From Comamonas testosteroni (GTDB lineage: Bacteria > Pseudomonadota > Gammaproteobacteria > Burkholderiales > Burkholderiaceae_C): DNA of 64,000 nt. The position numbers and the translations under genes are program-made. Positions 8,690 to 17,747 of the stretch are shown piece by piece. A model generated the notes under the pieces. It did not search any database and was not told the DNA's origin. It saw nothing but the letters and a program-made list of their open reading frames with translations. Position 1 is the first letter of the stretch; the number at the start of each line of letters is the position of its first letter. The stretch lies in assembly GCF_014076415.1 (NCBI RefSeq), contig NZ_CP043568.1, positions 5,828,001 to 5,892,000 of the forward strand. The letters are read 5' to 3'.

Positions 8690-9796
8690 ATGACCGCTCC
8701 TATCACCCCCACAGTTGGCGTTGCCTGGGCAGATTCTGCCCGCCACGCCGCATTCGACGCCTGGCTGGCACCGCTGGCTCAAAAGCACCAGCTGCTTCCC
8801 GCAACCCTGCGCCCCGCTTCGGCCGATGCGAGCTTTCGCCGCTATCTGCGCCTGGATCGCAGCGATGGCAGCAGCCTGATCGTCATGGACGCGCCACCAG
8901 ACAAGGAAGATTGCGCGCCTTTTGCCAAGGTTCAGGGCCTGATGAACCAGGCCGGCCTGTGCGTGCCGCAGATCCTGGACTGGGACGCCGGTCACGGCTT
9001 CATGCTGCTCAGCGACCTGGGCGGCCAGACCGTCATCGAGGCTCTGAACCCCGAAAAACCCCAGGATGCCGAAGCCTGGTACCGCTCGGCCATCGAGGTG
9101 CTGCTGGACTGGCAACTGGCCTCCAAGGCCGGCAATACCGGCAGCTTGCCTCTCTATGACGAGGCCCTGCTGCGCCGCGAGCTACAGCTGTTTCCCGACT
9201 GGTACATCGCCAAGCACCGCCAGTTCACGCTGGACGACAAGCAGCAGGCCCTGCTCGGCAAGACCTTCGATCAGATCGTCGCCCACAATCTGCAGGCTCC
9301 CTGCGTGTATGTGCACCGCGACTTCATGATGCGCAACCTGATGCAACCTGTGTCCAGCGGCGCGCCGCTTGGCGTGCTGGATTTTCAGGATGCCGTCTAC
9401 GGCCCCATCACCTATGACATCGCCAGCCTGCTGCGCGATGCCTTCATCAGCTGGGAAGAGGACTTCATCATCGACATCACCATCCGTTACTGGGAAAAGG
9501 CCCGCAAGGCCGGCCTGGTGGGCGCCAACAGCGCCAGCGGCTGGGGTGATGACTTCGGGGAGTTCTACCGTGGGGTTGAATGGATGGGCCTGCAGCGCCA
9601 CCTCAAGGTTGCGGGTATCTTTGCGCGCCTGACGCTGCGCGACGGCAAGCCCAGGTATCTGGCCGATGCGCCTCGTTTCATCCACTACATCCGCTCCACC
9701 TGCAACCGCTATCGCGCGCTGGGCCCGTTCCTCAAATTGATCGACGAGATCGAAGGCATCCAGACGCAGGTGGGTTACGCCTACGGGCGGATGTGA
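8690..9796 (+). CDS. amgK: AmgK-like anomeric sugar kinase (aminoglycoside phosphotransferase fold)
   Basis: 368 residues with the aminoglycoside phosphotransferase/choline kinase fold. The catalytic loop is VYVHRDFMMRNL, with H209-R210-D211 by my count, and the Mg-binding motif is GVLDFQDAVYGPITYD. Family members divergent from lptD in pseudomonads are AmgK, which phosphorylates N-acetylmuramate/N-acetylglucosamine at C1 in the MurNAc recycling shunt that also primes fosfomycin resistance. The partner uridylyltransferase MurU, usually the next gene, is replaced here by a repeat and rsmE. ATG 8690 was chosen because the protein aligns from there; the 44 codons upstream look non-coding. The kinase fold is certain; the AmgK assignment is inferred from resemblance and locus. 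Confidence 0.8.
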   Translation: MTAPITPTVGVAWADSARHAAFDAWLAPLAQKHQLLPATLRPASADASFRRYLRLDRSDGSSLIVMDAPPDKEDCAPFAKVQGLMNQAGLCVPQILDWDAGHGFMLLSDLGGQTVIEALNPEKPQDAEAWYRSAIEVLLDWQLASKAGNTGSLPLYDEALLRRELQLFPDWYIAKHRQFTLDDKQQALLGKTFDQIVAHNLQAPCVYVHRDFMMRNLMQPVSSGAPLGVLDFQDAVYGPITYDIASLLRDAFISWEEDFIIDITIRYWEKARKAGLVGANSASGWGDDFGEFYRGVEWMGLQRHLKVAGIFARLTLRDGKPRYLADAPRFIHYIRSTCNRYRALGPFLKLIDEIEGIQTQVGYAYGRM

Positions 9797-9801
9797 ACAC
9801 A

Positions 9802-9929
9802 CCCCCTGAGCCGCTTTGCGGCTTCCCCCTCTCTCGCCTTGCTTCGCAATGCGGGAGGGGGACGACGCCCTGAGCGTAAGGGGCGGCCCTTGCTTGGCGT
9901 CCCTGAGGTGATTCAGCGCCAGTTTTGCG
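9802..9929 (+). repeat. Dispersed Comamonadaceae-type intergenic repeat, copy 1
   Basis: It starts five bases after the kinase stop. The order of blocks is CCCCCTGAG, a small hairpin (CCGCTTTGCGG), TTCCCCCTCTCTCG, a matching GGGAGGGGGACGAC, then AGGGGCGGCCCTTGCT and finally CGCCAGTTTT. The pyrimidine and purine blocks can pair, giving a strongly structured transcript. A second copy with the same block order lies at 60403-60533, also a few bases after a stop codon and in the same orientation to the gene. A shortened version is in metX. Confidence 0.75.
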
Positions 9930-9980
9930 AGCCACGGACTCTGCGTGGCACCATGAATCACGAACCCCGAATTTTTCCCT

Positions 9981-10721
9981 ATGCCGCGCTATCACTGCCC
10001 TATTCCACTGCACATCGGCAACGAGCTGGACCTGCCTGCAGGTGCCGCCCGCCATGTGCAGGTGCTGCGCCACCAGCCCGGCGATGTCATCACCCTGTTT
10101 GAGGGCCAGACCGGCAACGGTTTTACCGGCGGCGAGTTCCAGGCGACCATCACCCACATGGGCCGCAGCGATGTGAGCGTGCGCGTGGACAACCACAGCC
10201 CCGTCGAGCGCGAAGCCGCACGTGCCGTGCACCTGGTCGTCGGCATGCCCGCCAACGAGCGCATGGACTGGCTGGTGGAAAAAGCCACCGAGCTGGGCGT
10301 TGCCAGCATCCAGCCCGTGATGGCGGCGCGCAGCGTGCTCAAGCTCAAGGGCGACCGTGCCGACAAGAAGATCGAGCGCTGGCAGTCGATTGCCGTCTCG
10401 GCCTGCGAGCAATGCGGCCGCAACCAGGTGCCCGTGATTCACGCGCCCCAATCGCTGGCCGACTGGCTGCGCAGCCAGCAAGCCGCAGCGGCCGATGCGA
10501 CGCGTCTGGTGCTGTCGCTGCGCGAAGACAACCAGCCGCTGCGTACCGCCGCCGGCGATGCTCAGGCAGTCTGGGTGCTGCATGGCCCCGAAGGGGGCCT
10601 GACCGCCCAGGAAGAAGACTGGGCACTGGAGCAGGGCTGGAAGCCTGCCAGTCTCGGCTCCCGCGTGCTGCGCGCTGAAACGGCATCGGTTGCCGCCCTG
10701 TCCCTGCTGGCCCTGGAGTAA
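9981..10721 (+). CDS. rsmE: 16S rRNA m3U1498 methyltransferase RsmE
   Basis: 246 residues, the usual RsmE length. The N-terminal PUA-like domain begins MPRYHCPIPLHIGNEL. The C-terminal SPOUT methyltransferase domain shows VEKATELGV in the middle, VLHGPEGGLTAQE, and the final LGSRVLRAETASVAAL trefoil-knot signature. It methylates N3 of U1498 in the 30S decoding region. It is followed after four bases by the SRAP-like gene, so the two are probably co-transcribed. The repeat between it and the upstream kinase may separate their expression. Confidence 0.95.
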   Translation: MPRYHCPIPLHIGNELDLPAGAARHVQVLRHQPGDVITLFEGQTGNGFTGGEFQATITHMGRSDVSVRVDNHSPVEREAARAVHLVVGMPANERMDWLVEKATELGVASIQPVMAARSVLKLKGDRADKKIERWQSIAVSACEQCGRNQVPVIHAPQSLADWLRSQQAAAADATRLVLSLREDNQPLRTAAGDAQAVWVLHGPEGGLTAQEEDWALEQGWKPASLGSRVLRAETASVAALSLLALE

Positions 10722-10725
10722 ATCA

Positions 10726-11460
10726 ATGAGCAGCTGTCACCTCTCTCTGGCCAAGCCCGAGTTTTATCTGCAGAACTTTCGCGTGGAGGCTCCCGAGTCT
10801 CTGCCTGAAGCCGTGCTGACCCCCAGGCGCATGGGTCTCATCATCGTCAATGCAGCCGCAGAATCTTCTGCAGCGCTCTTGGGACGTACGTTTACCGCTC
10901 CTGAAGAAGGAGCACCCGCACTGCCGGTGGAACGGCTGCTGGTGCCGGCCAGCTTCGGCCTGGTGCCGCACTGGGTGAAGTCGGCCTCGGACGGCCGCCT
11001 GCGCGCGCTCAAGCTGGTGAATGCAAAGATAGACAATCTGACCACGGGAACGGCCTTTCGCGATGCCTGGCTGGCAGGCCAGCGCTGCATCGTGCCGCTG
11101 CAGGCCTTTCAGGTCGACGACCTGCGCCCCGGCAAGCCCCTGCCGACCCGTATCACCCGCGTGGACAACCAGCCCATGGGTGCCGCCGGCGTCTGGGCGC
11201 GCTGGGTGGGCGAGGACGGCGAGGTCATCGTCAGCTATGCCCTCATCACCATCAATGCCAATGCCCATGCGCTGATGAACCGCTACGGCCAGCCCGGCAA
11301 CGACAAGGCCATGCCCGCCATCCTCAACGAAGGCGCATACGACGCCTGGCTCAATGCCAAGGTCAACAAGGCCAAGGAGTTTCTGCGCCCCTACCCTGCG
11401 GAAAAACTGCGTGCCAACCCCGTGGAAAAAGGCCGCAAGCAGCCGCCACAGCAGTGGTAA
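10726..11460 (+). CDS. Degenerate SRAP/YedK-family protein (DUF159)
   Basis: 244 residues with the overall SRAP pattern: PASFGLVPHWVKSA, VNAKIDNLTTGTAFRDAW, RCIVPLQAFQ, YALITINANAHALMNRYG and KAMPAILNEGAYDAWL. Canonical SRAP proteins (E. coli YedK, human HMCES) begin Met-Cys-Gly and use Cys2 to form a covalent link to abasic sites in single-stranded DNA, helped by Asn75, Glu105 and His160. Here the N-terminus is MSSCHLSL, so no cysteine lies at position 2. The Glu of the FYEW-like region is Gln (LQAFQ), and the HxRMP-type histidine region reads GNDKAMP. The first catalytic group, if any, must differ. It may bind DNA without cross-linking or have another role. The start follows rsmE by four bases. 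Confidence 0.8.
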   Translation: MSSCHLSLAKPEFYLQNFRVEAPESLPEAVLTPRRMGLIIVNAAAESSAALLGRTFTAPEEGAPALPVERLLVPASFGLVPHWVKSASDGRLRALKLVNAKIDNLTTGTAFRDAWLAGQRCIVPLQAFQVDDLRPGKPLPTRITRVDNQPMGAAGVWARWVGEDGEVIVSYALITINANAHALMNRYGQPGNDKAMPAILNEGAYDAWLNAKVNKAKEFLRPYPAEKLRANPVEKGRKQPPQQW

Positions 11461-12336
11461 TCAGGGGGCTGGAAACTGCTGCTCCAGCCACTGCTCGAGC
11501 CGCGCAAACACGGGGGCTGCCAGCTCGGGGCTCTCGTTGAAGATCTCGTGATAGGCCGCCTCGAAGCACTGGGCCTGCACCAGATCGCGTGGCGCCTGGG
11601 CGACAAAGGCGGCACTGCCGGCCGGATTGACCAGCTTGTCCTGTCCGGCCCATAGCAGCAGCGTGGGCACGCACCAAGCCGTGGCCTTTGACAGCACGTG
11701 GCGGCCGCCCTCGGCCATATAGCGCGCCAGCCGGGCGCTGATGCGTCTGTGCTGCAGTGCATCGGCGTCATAGGCCTGGACCACTTCGGGATCATGCGAG
11801 AGATGCGCGGACTGCACGCCATTGGCTACACGCAAATTGGGCAGCAGCCTGGGCAGGCTCGCCACCAGCGCCTTCTGCACTCCTGACAGATGCAGGGCCA
11901 GCGCCGGCGAGGACAGCACCAGCCCGTCCACATGACGCAGGCCGGACGCGACAAAATCCGCCGCCACCAGTCCACCCAGGCTGTGCCCCAGCAGCACCAG
12001 GGGCTGATGCTTGGGCATGGCTGCACGGGTAGCGTCCACCACCACCGCCAGATCGTCGAGCAAGCGCATATCGCTGGTCAGGCCGCCCTGCGGCCCGCCC
12101 GACAGGCCGTGGCCGTACTGGTCATAGGCCCGCACCGCAAAGCCCCAGTCATTGAGCCGCTGCGCCAGCGCGGCATAGCGGCCGCTGTGCTCGCCCAGGC
12201 CATGAACCAGCAGCACCTGGGCACGGGGCTTGGCGTGCGGCGCTGGCGGCCAGTCGCGCAGCGCAAGCTGGGTGGCGTCCGATGCGGCCATATGCAGCAG
12301 CCGGGACGTATGGGTACTGGAATCGGTGGGCGTCAT
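11461..12336 (-). CDS. Alpha/beta hydrolase, monoacylglycerol lipase/lysophospholipase type
   Basis: 291 residues from ATG 12336. It has the serine aminopeptidase S33/PldB pattern: the oxyanion segment LLVHGLGEHSGRY, YDQYGHGLSGG, the nucleophile elbow LGHSLGGL (S119), the acid in WAGQDKLVNP (D233) and the histidine in AAYHEIFNE (H263). All three catalytic residues are present. No signal peptide is visible, so it is probably cytoplasmic, acting on monoacylglycerols or lysophospholipids. The frame opens earlier (12396), but the extension looks non-coding. Its stop abuts the stop of the convergent SRAP gene with no gap. Confidence 0.88.
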   Translation of the reverse strand: MTPTDSSTHTSRLLHMAASDATQLALRDWPPAPHAKPRAQVLLVHGLGEHSGRYAALAQRLNDWGFAVRAYDQYGHGLSGGPQGGLTSDMRLLDDLAVVVDATRAAMPKHQPLVLLGHSLGGLVAADFVASGLRHVDGLVLSSPALALHLSGVQKALVASLPRLLPNLRVANGVQSAHLSHDPEVVQAYDADALQHRRISARLARYMAEGGRHVLSKATAWCVPTLLLWAGQDKLVNPAGSAAFVAQAPRDLVQAQCFEAAYHEIFNESPELAAPVFARLEQWLEQQFPAP

Positions 12337-12444
12337 GCGCGATCTCTTCAAGCTGGCAAGAGCTTGCAGGATGCAGCCGCCGCCAGCGCACGTCAACCAT
12401 GGCAGTCCTCGGTCCGACCACAGAAAATCGACAGCGCCAATCTC

Positions 12445-12490
12445 AAAAAACAGCTGTCAGCGCCTTGAAAATCAGCACTGGCCGCTGTTT
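12445..12490 (-). terminator. Hairpin with U-tract after the M20 peptidase
   Basis: On the minus strand the arms AAACAGC and GCTGTTT flank a GC-rich inner part, followed by a run of T. It lies just beyond the M20 peptidase stop (12503). It shares the AGC/GCT core with other intergenic hairpins here. Confidence 0.6.
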
Positions 12491-12502
12491 GGCAATGACT
12501 CT

Positions 12503-13996
12503 TCAAGCCTGCGCCGCCTCAGTCTGATGGCGGGCCATGGCGGCAATCACCTCGGCCACCGACGCCGTGAGCTTCTTGGCATAGGGCACATGGAGGAATT
12601 CGTTGGGGCCGTGGGCATTGCTCTTGGGGCCGAGCACGCCGCAGACCATCATCTGCGCCTTGGGAAAGCCCTTGCTCAGCATGTTCATCAGCGGAATCGT
12701 GCCGCCCTGGCCGATATAGCCGCAACTGGCGCCGAAGTGCGCCTGGCTGGCGGCATTGAGCGCATTCTCGAACCAGCCGTCCATGCCCGGCGCATTCCAG
12801 CCGCTGGAGCTGGAAAGGCCTTCCCAGGTCACCCTGGCCTCATAGGGCGCGTTGTCCTCCAGCAAAGCCTTCATCTCCTGCACGCAGGCTGCGGCATCGA
12901 CCAGCGGCGGCAGGCGCAGGCTGAGCTTGAAGGCCGTGTAGGGGCGCAGCACATTGCCGGCATTTTGCAGATTGGGCATGCCCTCCACACCGGTCACGCT
13001 CAGCGTGGGCTCCCAGGTTCGGCGCACCAGGGCCTGGACCGGATCGGTGGTCGTGGGCAGGGACACACGGGCCGAGCCGCCGCAGTCGTAATGCGCCCAG
13101 GGAAAGCGCGCATAAGCGTCCTCGCCGAGGATCTCCGCCGTGGCACGGATCTGCGCCATGCGCTCGACCGGCACCTCGCAGTGAAAGCTCTGCGGCAGCA
13201 CGCGGCCATTCTTGCTGTCCTCGAGACGATCCAGCACCTGGCGCATGATGCGAAAGGACGAGGGCACCACGCCCGAGGCATCGCCCGAGTGCACGCCCTC
13301 GGTGAGGATCTGCACCTTGAGCGTGCCGCTGGCCATGCCGCGCAGGCTGGTGGTCAGCCACAGCTGGTCGTAGTTGCCGGCACCGCTGTCCAGACAGATC
13401 ACCAGGCCCACATCGCCCAGACGCGGGCGCAAGGCATCCACATAGGGCAGCAGATCGGCCGAGCCGCTTTCCTCGCAGGTCTCGATGATGGCCACGATGC
13501 GCGGATGGGGCACATTCTGGCGCTTGAGCTCCTGAATCGCCGCCACGCTGGCATAGACCGCATAGCCGTCGTCGGCGCCGCCACGGCCGTAGAGCTTGCC
13601 GTCCTCGTACTTGGGCGTCCAGGGGCCCAGATCGCTGCGCCAGCCTTCGAACTCGGGCTGCTTGTCGAGGTGGCCGTACATCAGCACCGTGGGGCTGGTC
13701 GAGGCCTTTTCGGCCGTGCCTTCCACCTCGAAGAAGATGACCGGCGTGCGCCCCGGCTGCTGAATCACTTCCAGCGTCAGCCCGGCCACCTTCTGCGCCT
13801 CCACCCAGGCCGCGGCATTGCGCAGCACAGTGGCGATATGGCCTTGCTGCTCCCAGTCGGGGGCAAACATGGGCGACTTGGCGGGGATGGTGATGTAGTT
13901 GGTCAGCTCGGGGACGATGCTCTGGTCCCACTGCTCGGTGATGTGCTGCAGCGCGTCCTGTGGCTGCAGCAGATTGGTGGGAGTACGTGCGTTCAT
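12503..13996 (-). CDS. M20-family dinuclear zinc peptidase
   Basis: 497 residues. The metal ligands of the M20/ArgE/DapE/CNDP family are recognisable: MYGHLDKQP (H109, D111), GRGGADDGYA (D142), CEESGSAD (E175-E176) and the late HGPNEFLHVPY histidine. The dimerisation domain between them shows GVHSGDASGVVPSSFR. Bacterial relatives are annotated as dipeptidases or carboxypeptidases similar to carnosinase; the substrate is unknown. The start at 13996 has AAGGAG upstream, and the frame before it is non-coding. No signal peptide was seen, so it is cytoplasmic. Hydrolase and peptidase are on the same strand with a probable terminator between them. Confidence 0.88.
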   Translation of the reverse strand: MNARTPTNLLQPQDALQHITEQWDQSIVPELTNYITIPAKSPMFAPDWEQQGHIATVLRNAAAWVEAQKVAGLTLEVIQQPGRTPVIFFEVEGTAEKASTSPTVLMYGHLDKQPEFEGWRSDLGPWTPKYEDGKLYGRGGADDGYAVYASVAAIQELKRQNVPHPRIVAIIETCEESGSADLLPYVDALRPRLGDVGLVICLDSGAGNYDQLWLTTSLRGMASGTLKVQILTEGVHSGDASGVVPSSFRIMRQVLDRLEDSKNGRVLPQSFHCEVPVERMAQIRATAEILGEDAYARFPWAHYDCGGSARVSLPTTTDPVQALVRRTWEPTLSVTGVEGMPNLQNAGNVLRPYTAFKLSLRLPPLVDAAACVQEMKALLEDNAPYEARVTWEGLSSSSGWNAPGMDGWFENALNAASQAHFGASCGYIGQGGTIPLMNMLSKGFPKAQMMVCGVLGPKSNAHGPNEFLHVPYAKKLTASVAEVIAAMARHQTEAAQA

Positions 13997-14108
13997 GGTC
14001 GGCTCCTTCAGTGACGGGGCTACGAGCCATGACGGGCCCGCGCCATGCCCGTGATTGTGCGCCAATGCCGGTGCCTGCGCCGCAGGCATTGACATGCAGG
14101 GCATGGGC

Positions 14109-15650
14109 TTAGCGCAATGCCAGCGCCCCCCGCTCCAATTGAAAGCGGGAAACCTCCGTCAGCAGGCTTTCGGCCTGTTGGCGCAGCCCCTCGGCAGCGG
14201 CTGCGCTTTCCTCCACCAGGGCAGCGTTTTGCTGCGTGGCCTGGTCCATCTGCATGACAGCCTCGCCGACCTGGGCCACGCCTGCACTCTGCTCGCTACT
14301 CGCGGCGCTGATCTCGCCCATGATGTCCGTCACGCGATGAATGGCACTGACGATCTCGTCCATGGTGTGACCTGCCTGGTCGGCCAGCGCACTGCCGTCT
14401 GCCACGCGTTCCACGCTGGCAGTGATCAAGGTCTTGATTTCCTTGGCCGCATCGGCGCTGCGCCCCGCCAGGGCGCGCACCTCGCTGGCCACCACGGCGA
14501 AGCCTCGGCCCTGTTCACCGGCGCGTGCAGCCTCCACGGCCGCGTTCAGTGCCAGGATATTGGTCTGGAAGGCGATGGCGTCTATGACGCCGATGATGTC
14601 GGCAATGCGCGAACTGCTGGTGTTGATGTCCTGCATGGTCTGCACAACGCGCGCTACTACGGCACCGCCCTGCCGGGCCACTTGCGAGGCGTTCTGCGCC
14701 AACTGATTGGCCGTCTGGGCGCTATCGGCGTTCTGGCGCACGGTGGCGTTGAGCTGCTCCATGCTGGCCGCCGTTTCCTCCAGCGCGCTGGCCTGGCTTT
14801 CGGTACGTGCAGACAGGTCGGCATTGCCCTGAGCAATCTCACTGGATGCATGTTGCATCTGCACCGATGCGCCGTGCACGCGCTGGACCAGTTCGCGCAA
14901 CGCGCCGCGCATGGTTTGCAGATCGGACATCAGCCCCCGGGCCATGCCGCCCGAGCTCCCATCGGTCAGATCGCCATCGGCCACGCGGCGCAACGCCTTG
15001 CGCGCATCGGCCGGGTCTCCGCCCAGCTCGCTGCGCAGCGTGCGCACCATCACCCAGAGCAGCGTGGCCGAGATGACCACGGCCAGCAGGGCCAGCAGAC
15101 CCGACCACAGCTGCATGCGCCGGGCGCTGGCACGGGTGGCCGCATGCGATGCTTCGGCCGCATCGCGGGCCGCCTTGAGCTGTTGCAGCACGGCTTCGCG
15201 CAGCTTGCGCCAAGCCGGGGTTTCCCGAGTCTTGAGCGCGGCGGCAGCGGTGTCATAGTCCTCGGCCGCCAGAGTCACGATCTGGTCCTGCGCTTCGGAC
15301 TGTGCCTGGCGCAAGGCCTTCAGGCTCTTGACGGCGGCTTCCATGGCCGTGCCCTGCACGCGCTGGCTCAGATCGTCATAGGCGGCGTCATAGGCCCGAC
15401 GGGCATTGCCCAGGTTCTGCACGGCCTGCCCGTCCGACGGATCCATCACGATATTGCGCAGTGCCTGGCCCGATTGCAGACCCTGGGCATACAGCTCCTG
15501 CAACTGCGCCACCACGGCCTGGTTGTTCCTCAGGTAGTCGTTGAAATCGGACTGTGTGCGGGTCAGCCCCCACTGACTGCTGAGCAGCGCCAAAACAAAC
15601 AAGGCTGCAGGTGCAGCCGAGCAAAAAATGAGACGGGAACTAAAACGCAT
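14109..15650 (-). CDS. Methyl-accepting chemotaxis protein
   Basis: 513 residues. It has an N-terminal helix ([22 protein letters not shown]), a periplasmic four-helix-bundle-like sensor of about 150 residues, a second helix around 170-195 ([22 protein letters not shown]), a HAMP linker and a long cytoplasmic coiled coil. The conserved hairpin tip ([20 protein letters not shown]) is present. It signals to CheA/CheW. The sensor resembles the small-helical-bundle receptors common in betaproteobacteria; the ligand is unknown. The C-terminus (ERGALALR) has no CheR/CheB-docking pentapeptide of the NWETF type. It appears monocistronic. The 15651-15898 gap upstream holds an AT-rich stretch likely to include its promoter. 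Confidence 0.93.
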   Translation of the reverse strand: MRFSSRLIFCSAAPAALFVLALLSSQWGLTRTQSDFNDYLRNNQAVVAQLQELYAQGLQSGQALRNIVMDPSDGQAVQNLGNARRAYDAAYDDLSQRVQGTAMEAAVKSLKALRQAQSEAQDQIVTLAAEDYDTAAAALKTRETPAWRKLREAVLQQLKAARDAAEASHAATRASARRMQLWSGLLALLAVVISATLLWVMVRTLRSELGGDPADARKALRRVADGDLTDGSSGGMARGLMSDLQTMRGALRELVQRVHGASVQMQHASSEIAQGNADLSARTESQASALEETAASMEQLNATVRQNADSAQTANQLAQNASQVARQGGAVVARVVQTMQDINTSSSRIADIIGVIDAIAFQTNILALNAAVEAARAGEQGRGFAVVASEVRALAGRSADAAKEIKTLITASVERVADGSALADQAGHTMDEIVSAIHRVTDIMGEISAASSEQSAGVAQVGEAVMQMDQATQQNAALVEESAAAAEGLRQQAESLLTEVSRFQLERGALALR

Positions 15651-15898
15651 GGCAAGGCGCGCACCGACCGAAGCTTCGGCGCATTGATTCGGATCAAAAA
15701 GAAAATAAGCAGTTGATTATGAATCAAATGCTTACATTTTTTGCATTGCGGCAGCAGCAGCACCGCCGCCTTGCCGCAGGAGTGCTGCCATCTCAGATTT
15801 CAGAGCTTCTCGCGCTTATCAGGCAATGAATTCGATGTGAATCACTACCAGATTCATTGCCAATGAATCGTAATTAGCTACTGTTTCAAGAGCATCCA

Positions 15899-16483
15899 TC
15901 AGGCATGCTCGAAGTGGAACACCGCCGTTGTCGCCAACAAATTGGGCAGGCTCCTCACCACCTGACCGTTTTGCAGACCGAAGGAGTCGCGAATGCGCAG
16001 GCGGTTCTTGGTGGCCAGCACCTCGAAGTCCTTGTAGGTGCCCACCCGGATATTCGGCGTGTCATACCACTGGTAGGGCAGGCGACGCGTGACCGGCATG
16101 CGCCCGCGCAGCACGGAAAAGCGATTTTGCCAATGGGCAAAGTTGGGAAAGGCAACCACGCCTTGCTTGCCGATGCGGGCCGTCTCCTGCAACATCACCT
16201 CGGCATTGCGCAAATGCTGCAGCGTGTCGATCTGCAGCACCACATCAAAACTGTTGTCGCCGAAGATGGCCAGGCCGTCCTCCAGATTGAGCTGCAGCAC
16301 GTTCACGCCGCGGCGCGTGCAGGCCAGCACATTGGCGTCGTCCAGTTCCACGCCATAGCCCGTACAGCCGCGCTCGCGCACCAGATGCTCGAGCAGCGCG
16401 CCGTCGCCACAACCCAGGTCCAGCACGCGTGCGCCCTCGGGCACCAACTGGGCAATGGCTTTCATGGTGGTCAACTCGGTCAT
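15899..16483 (-). CDS. metW: Methionine biosynthesis protein MetW
   Basis: 194 residues, a class I SAM-dependent methyltransferase-like protein. It has [12 protein letters not shown] (motif I), [12 protein letters not shown], and the MetW-typical [14 protein letters not shown] and [15 protein letters not shown]. MetW accompanies MetX in proteobacteria that make homoserine esters, and is thought to be needed with MetX for homoserine acylation. Its start overlaps the metX stop by four bases (ATGA), so translation is coupled. Both genes lie downstream of a SAM-II-type riboswitch. Confidence 0.93.
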   Translation of the reverse strand: MTELTTMKAIAQLVPEGARVLDLGCGDGALLEHLVRERGCTGYGVELDDANVLACTRRGVNVLQLNLEDGLAIFGDNSFDVVLQIDTLQHLRNAEVMLQETARIGKQGVVAFPNFAHWQNRFSVLRGRMPVTRRLPYQWYDTPNIRVGTYKDFEVLATKNRLRIRDSFGLQNGQVVRSLPNLLATTAVFHFEHA

Positions 16484-17688
16484 GCGGCTTCTCCTGCGCG
16501 TTCGGCGGTGTTCAGTTCTTTGGCAATGCCTTCAAAATAGGAGCGCATCACGCCCATATAGCGTGGGTCATCAAGCAAAAACGCATCATGACCATGGGGG
16601 GCGTCGATCTCGGCATAGCTGACGTCGCGGTTGTTCTCCAGCAGCGACTTGACGATCTCTCGGCTGCGCGCCGGGGCAAAGCGCCAGTCCGTCGTGAAGC
16701 TCACCAGCAGGAATCTGGCCTTGGCCACGGCCAGCGCCCGGGTCAGATCGCCATCATGGGAACGGGCCGGATCGAAATAGTCCAGTGCGCGGGTGATGAG
16801 CAGATAGGTGTTGGCATCGAAGTAGCCGCTGAACTTCTCGCCCTGGTAGCGCAGATAGCTCTCGATCTGGAACTCCACATCCTGGGTGCTGTACAGGTAA
16901 TCGCGCCGATCCGGCGCCGGGCCGCCCCGAGTCGGGTCAGCCCCCTCAGCGGGGAGCGCTGAGGCCCTGAGGCTGCGGCCGAACTTCTGGTTCATCACGT
17001 CATCGCTCAGATAGGTGATGTGGCCTATCATGCGCGCGATGCGCAGGCCGCGCGCGGGCACCACGCCATGCTCGTAGAAATGGCCGCCGTTGAAATCCGG
17101 ATCGGTCACGATGGCACGACGCGCCACCTCGTTGAAGGCAATGTTCTCGGCGTTCAGATTCGGCGCGCTGGCCACCACCACGGCATGGCGCATGCGCTCG
17201 GGATAGCGCAGCGACCAGGACAGGGCCTGCATGCCGCCCAGGCTGCCGCCCAGCACGGCTGCGAGCTGCTGGACGCCCAGGCGGTCCAGCAGACGCGCCT
17301 GCGCATCCACCCAGTCCTCCACCGTCACCACGGGAAAATCCGCACCATAGGGCTTGCCCGTGGCCGAGTTGGTGTGCATGGGGCCGGTAGAGCCGAAGCA
17401 GGAGCCCAGATTGTTGATGCCGATGACAAAGAACTTGTCGGTATCGACGGGCTTGCCCGGGCCGATCATATTGTCCCACCAGCCTTCGCTCTTGGGCTGG
17501 CCCTCGTAGCTGCCTGCTACATGGTGGGAGGCATTGAGCGCATGACAGACCACGATGGCATTGCTCTTGTCGGCATTGAGCTGGCCATAGGTCTCGAAGG
17601 CAAGGTCGTAATCGGCGATGGAGCCACCGCTCTGCAAGGGCAGCGGCTCATCAAAATGCATGAACTGAGGTGTCGCGATGAAGGACAT
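16480..17688 (-). CDS. metX: Homoserine O-acyltransferase MetX, with an in-frame insert
   Basis: 402 residues, alpha/beta-hydrolase fold. The nucleophile S149 lies in [10 protein letters not shown], the acid is D334 in FTTDWRF and the histidine H367 in PHGHDAFL. Other MetX hallmarks are [11 protein letters not shown] and [18 protein letters not shown]. It acylates homoserine (succinyl or acetyl; in this group succinyl is plausible) as the first committed step to methionine. Residues 241-262 ([16 protein letters not shown]...) are an extra segment between KFGRSL and DYLYS that I do not recall in other MetX proteins, and its DNA resembles the intergenic repeat at 9802 and 60403. ATG 17688 follows a terminator hairpin by three bases and has no Shine-Dalgarno sequence; the N-terminus nevertheless fits the family. 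Confidence 0.93.
   Translation of the reverse strand: MSFIATPQFMHFDEPLPLQSGGSIADYDLAFETYGQLNADKSNAIVVCHALNASHHVAGSYEGQPKSEGWWDNMIGPGKPVDTDKFFVIGINNLGSCFGSTGPMHTNSATGKPYGADFPVVTVEDWVDAQARLLDRLGVQQLAAVLGGSLGGMQALSWSLRYPERMRHAVVVASAPNLNAENIAFNEVARRAIVTDPDFNGGHFYEHGVVPARGLRIARMIGHITYLSDDVMNQKFGRSLRASALPAEGADPTRGGPAPDRRDYLYSTQDVEFQIESYLRYQGEKFSGYFDANTYLLITRALDYFDPARSHDGDLTRALAVAKARFLLVSFTTDWRFAPARSREIVKSLLENNRDVSYAEIDAPHGHDAFLLDDPRYMGVMRSYFEGIAKELNTAERAGEAA
16903..16968 (-). repeat. Repeat-derived in-frame insert within metX
   Basis: Read along metX, this stretch and its flank show GAGGGGGCTGACCCG followed by CGGGGCGGCCC. The intergenic repeat copies have GAGGGGGACGAC followed by the same CGGGGCGGCCC (60403 copy) in the same order. 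The reading frame is kept, adding about 20 residues rich in Pro, Gly and Ala to MetX. Confidence 0.55.
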
Positions 17689-17691
17689 ATG

Positions 17692-17725
17692 AAAAAACCC
17701 GGCATCGCTAAAAACGAGGCCGGGT
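17692..17725 (-). terminator. Intrinsic terminator (attenuator) just before metX
   Basis: On the minus strand, ACCCGGC, a 15-base loop and GCCGGGT are followed by six T residues, ending three bases before the metX ATG. Its placement between the SAM-II-type aptamer and the start codon makes it the likely expression platform, stopping transcription when SAM is plentiful. Confidence 0.8.
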
Positions 17726-17747
17726 CGGTGTACTGTCACTTCGCGGA

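Noticed and set aside
9802..9929. A possible small RNA gene
   Set aside because: Its presence in at least one further copy and partly in metX fits a dispersed repeat better than a unique RNA gene.
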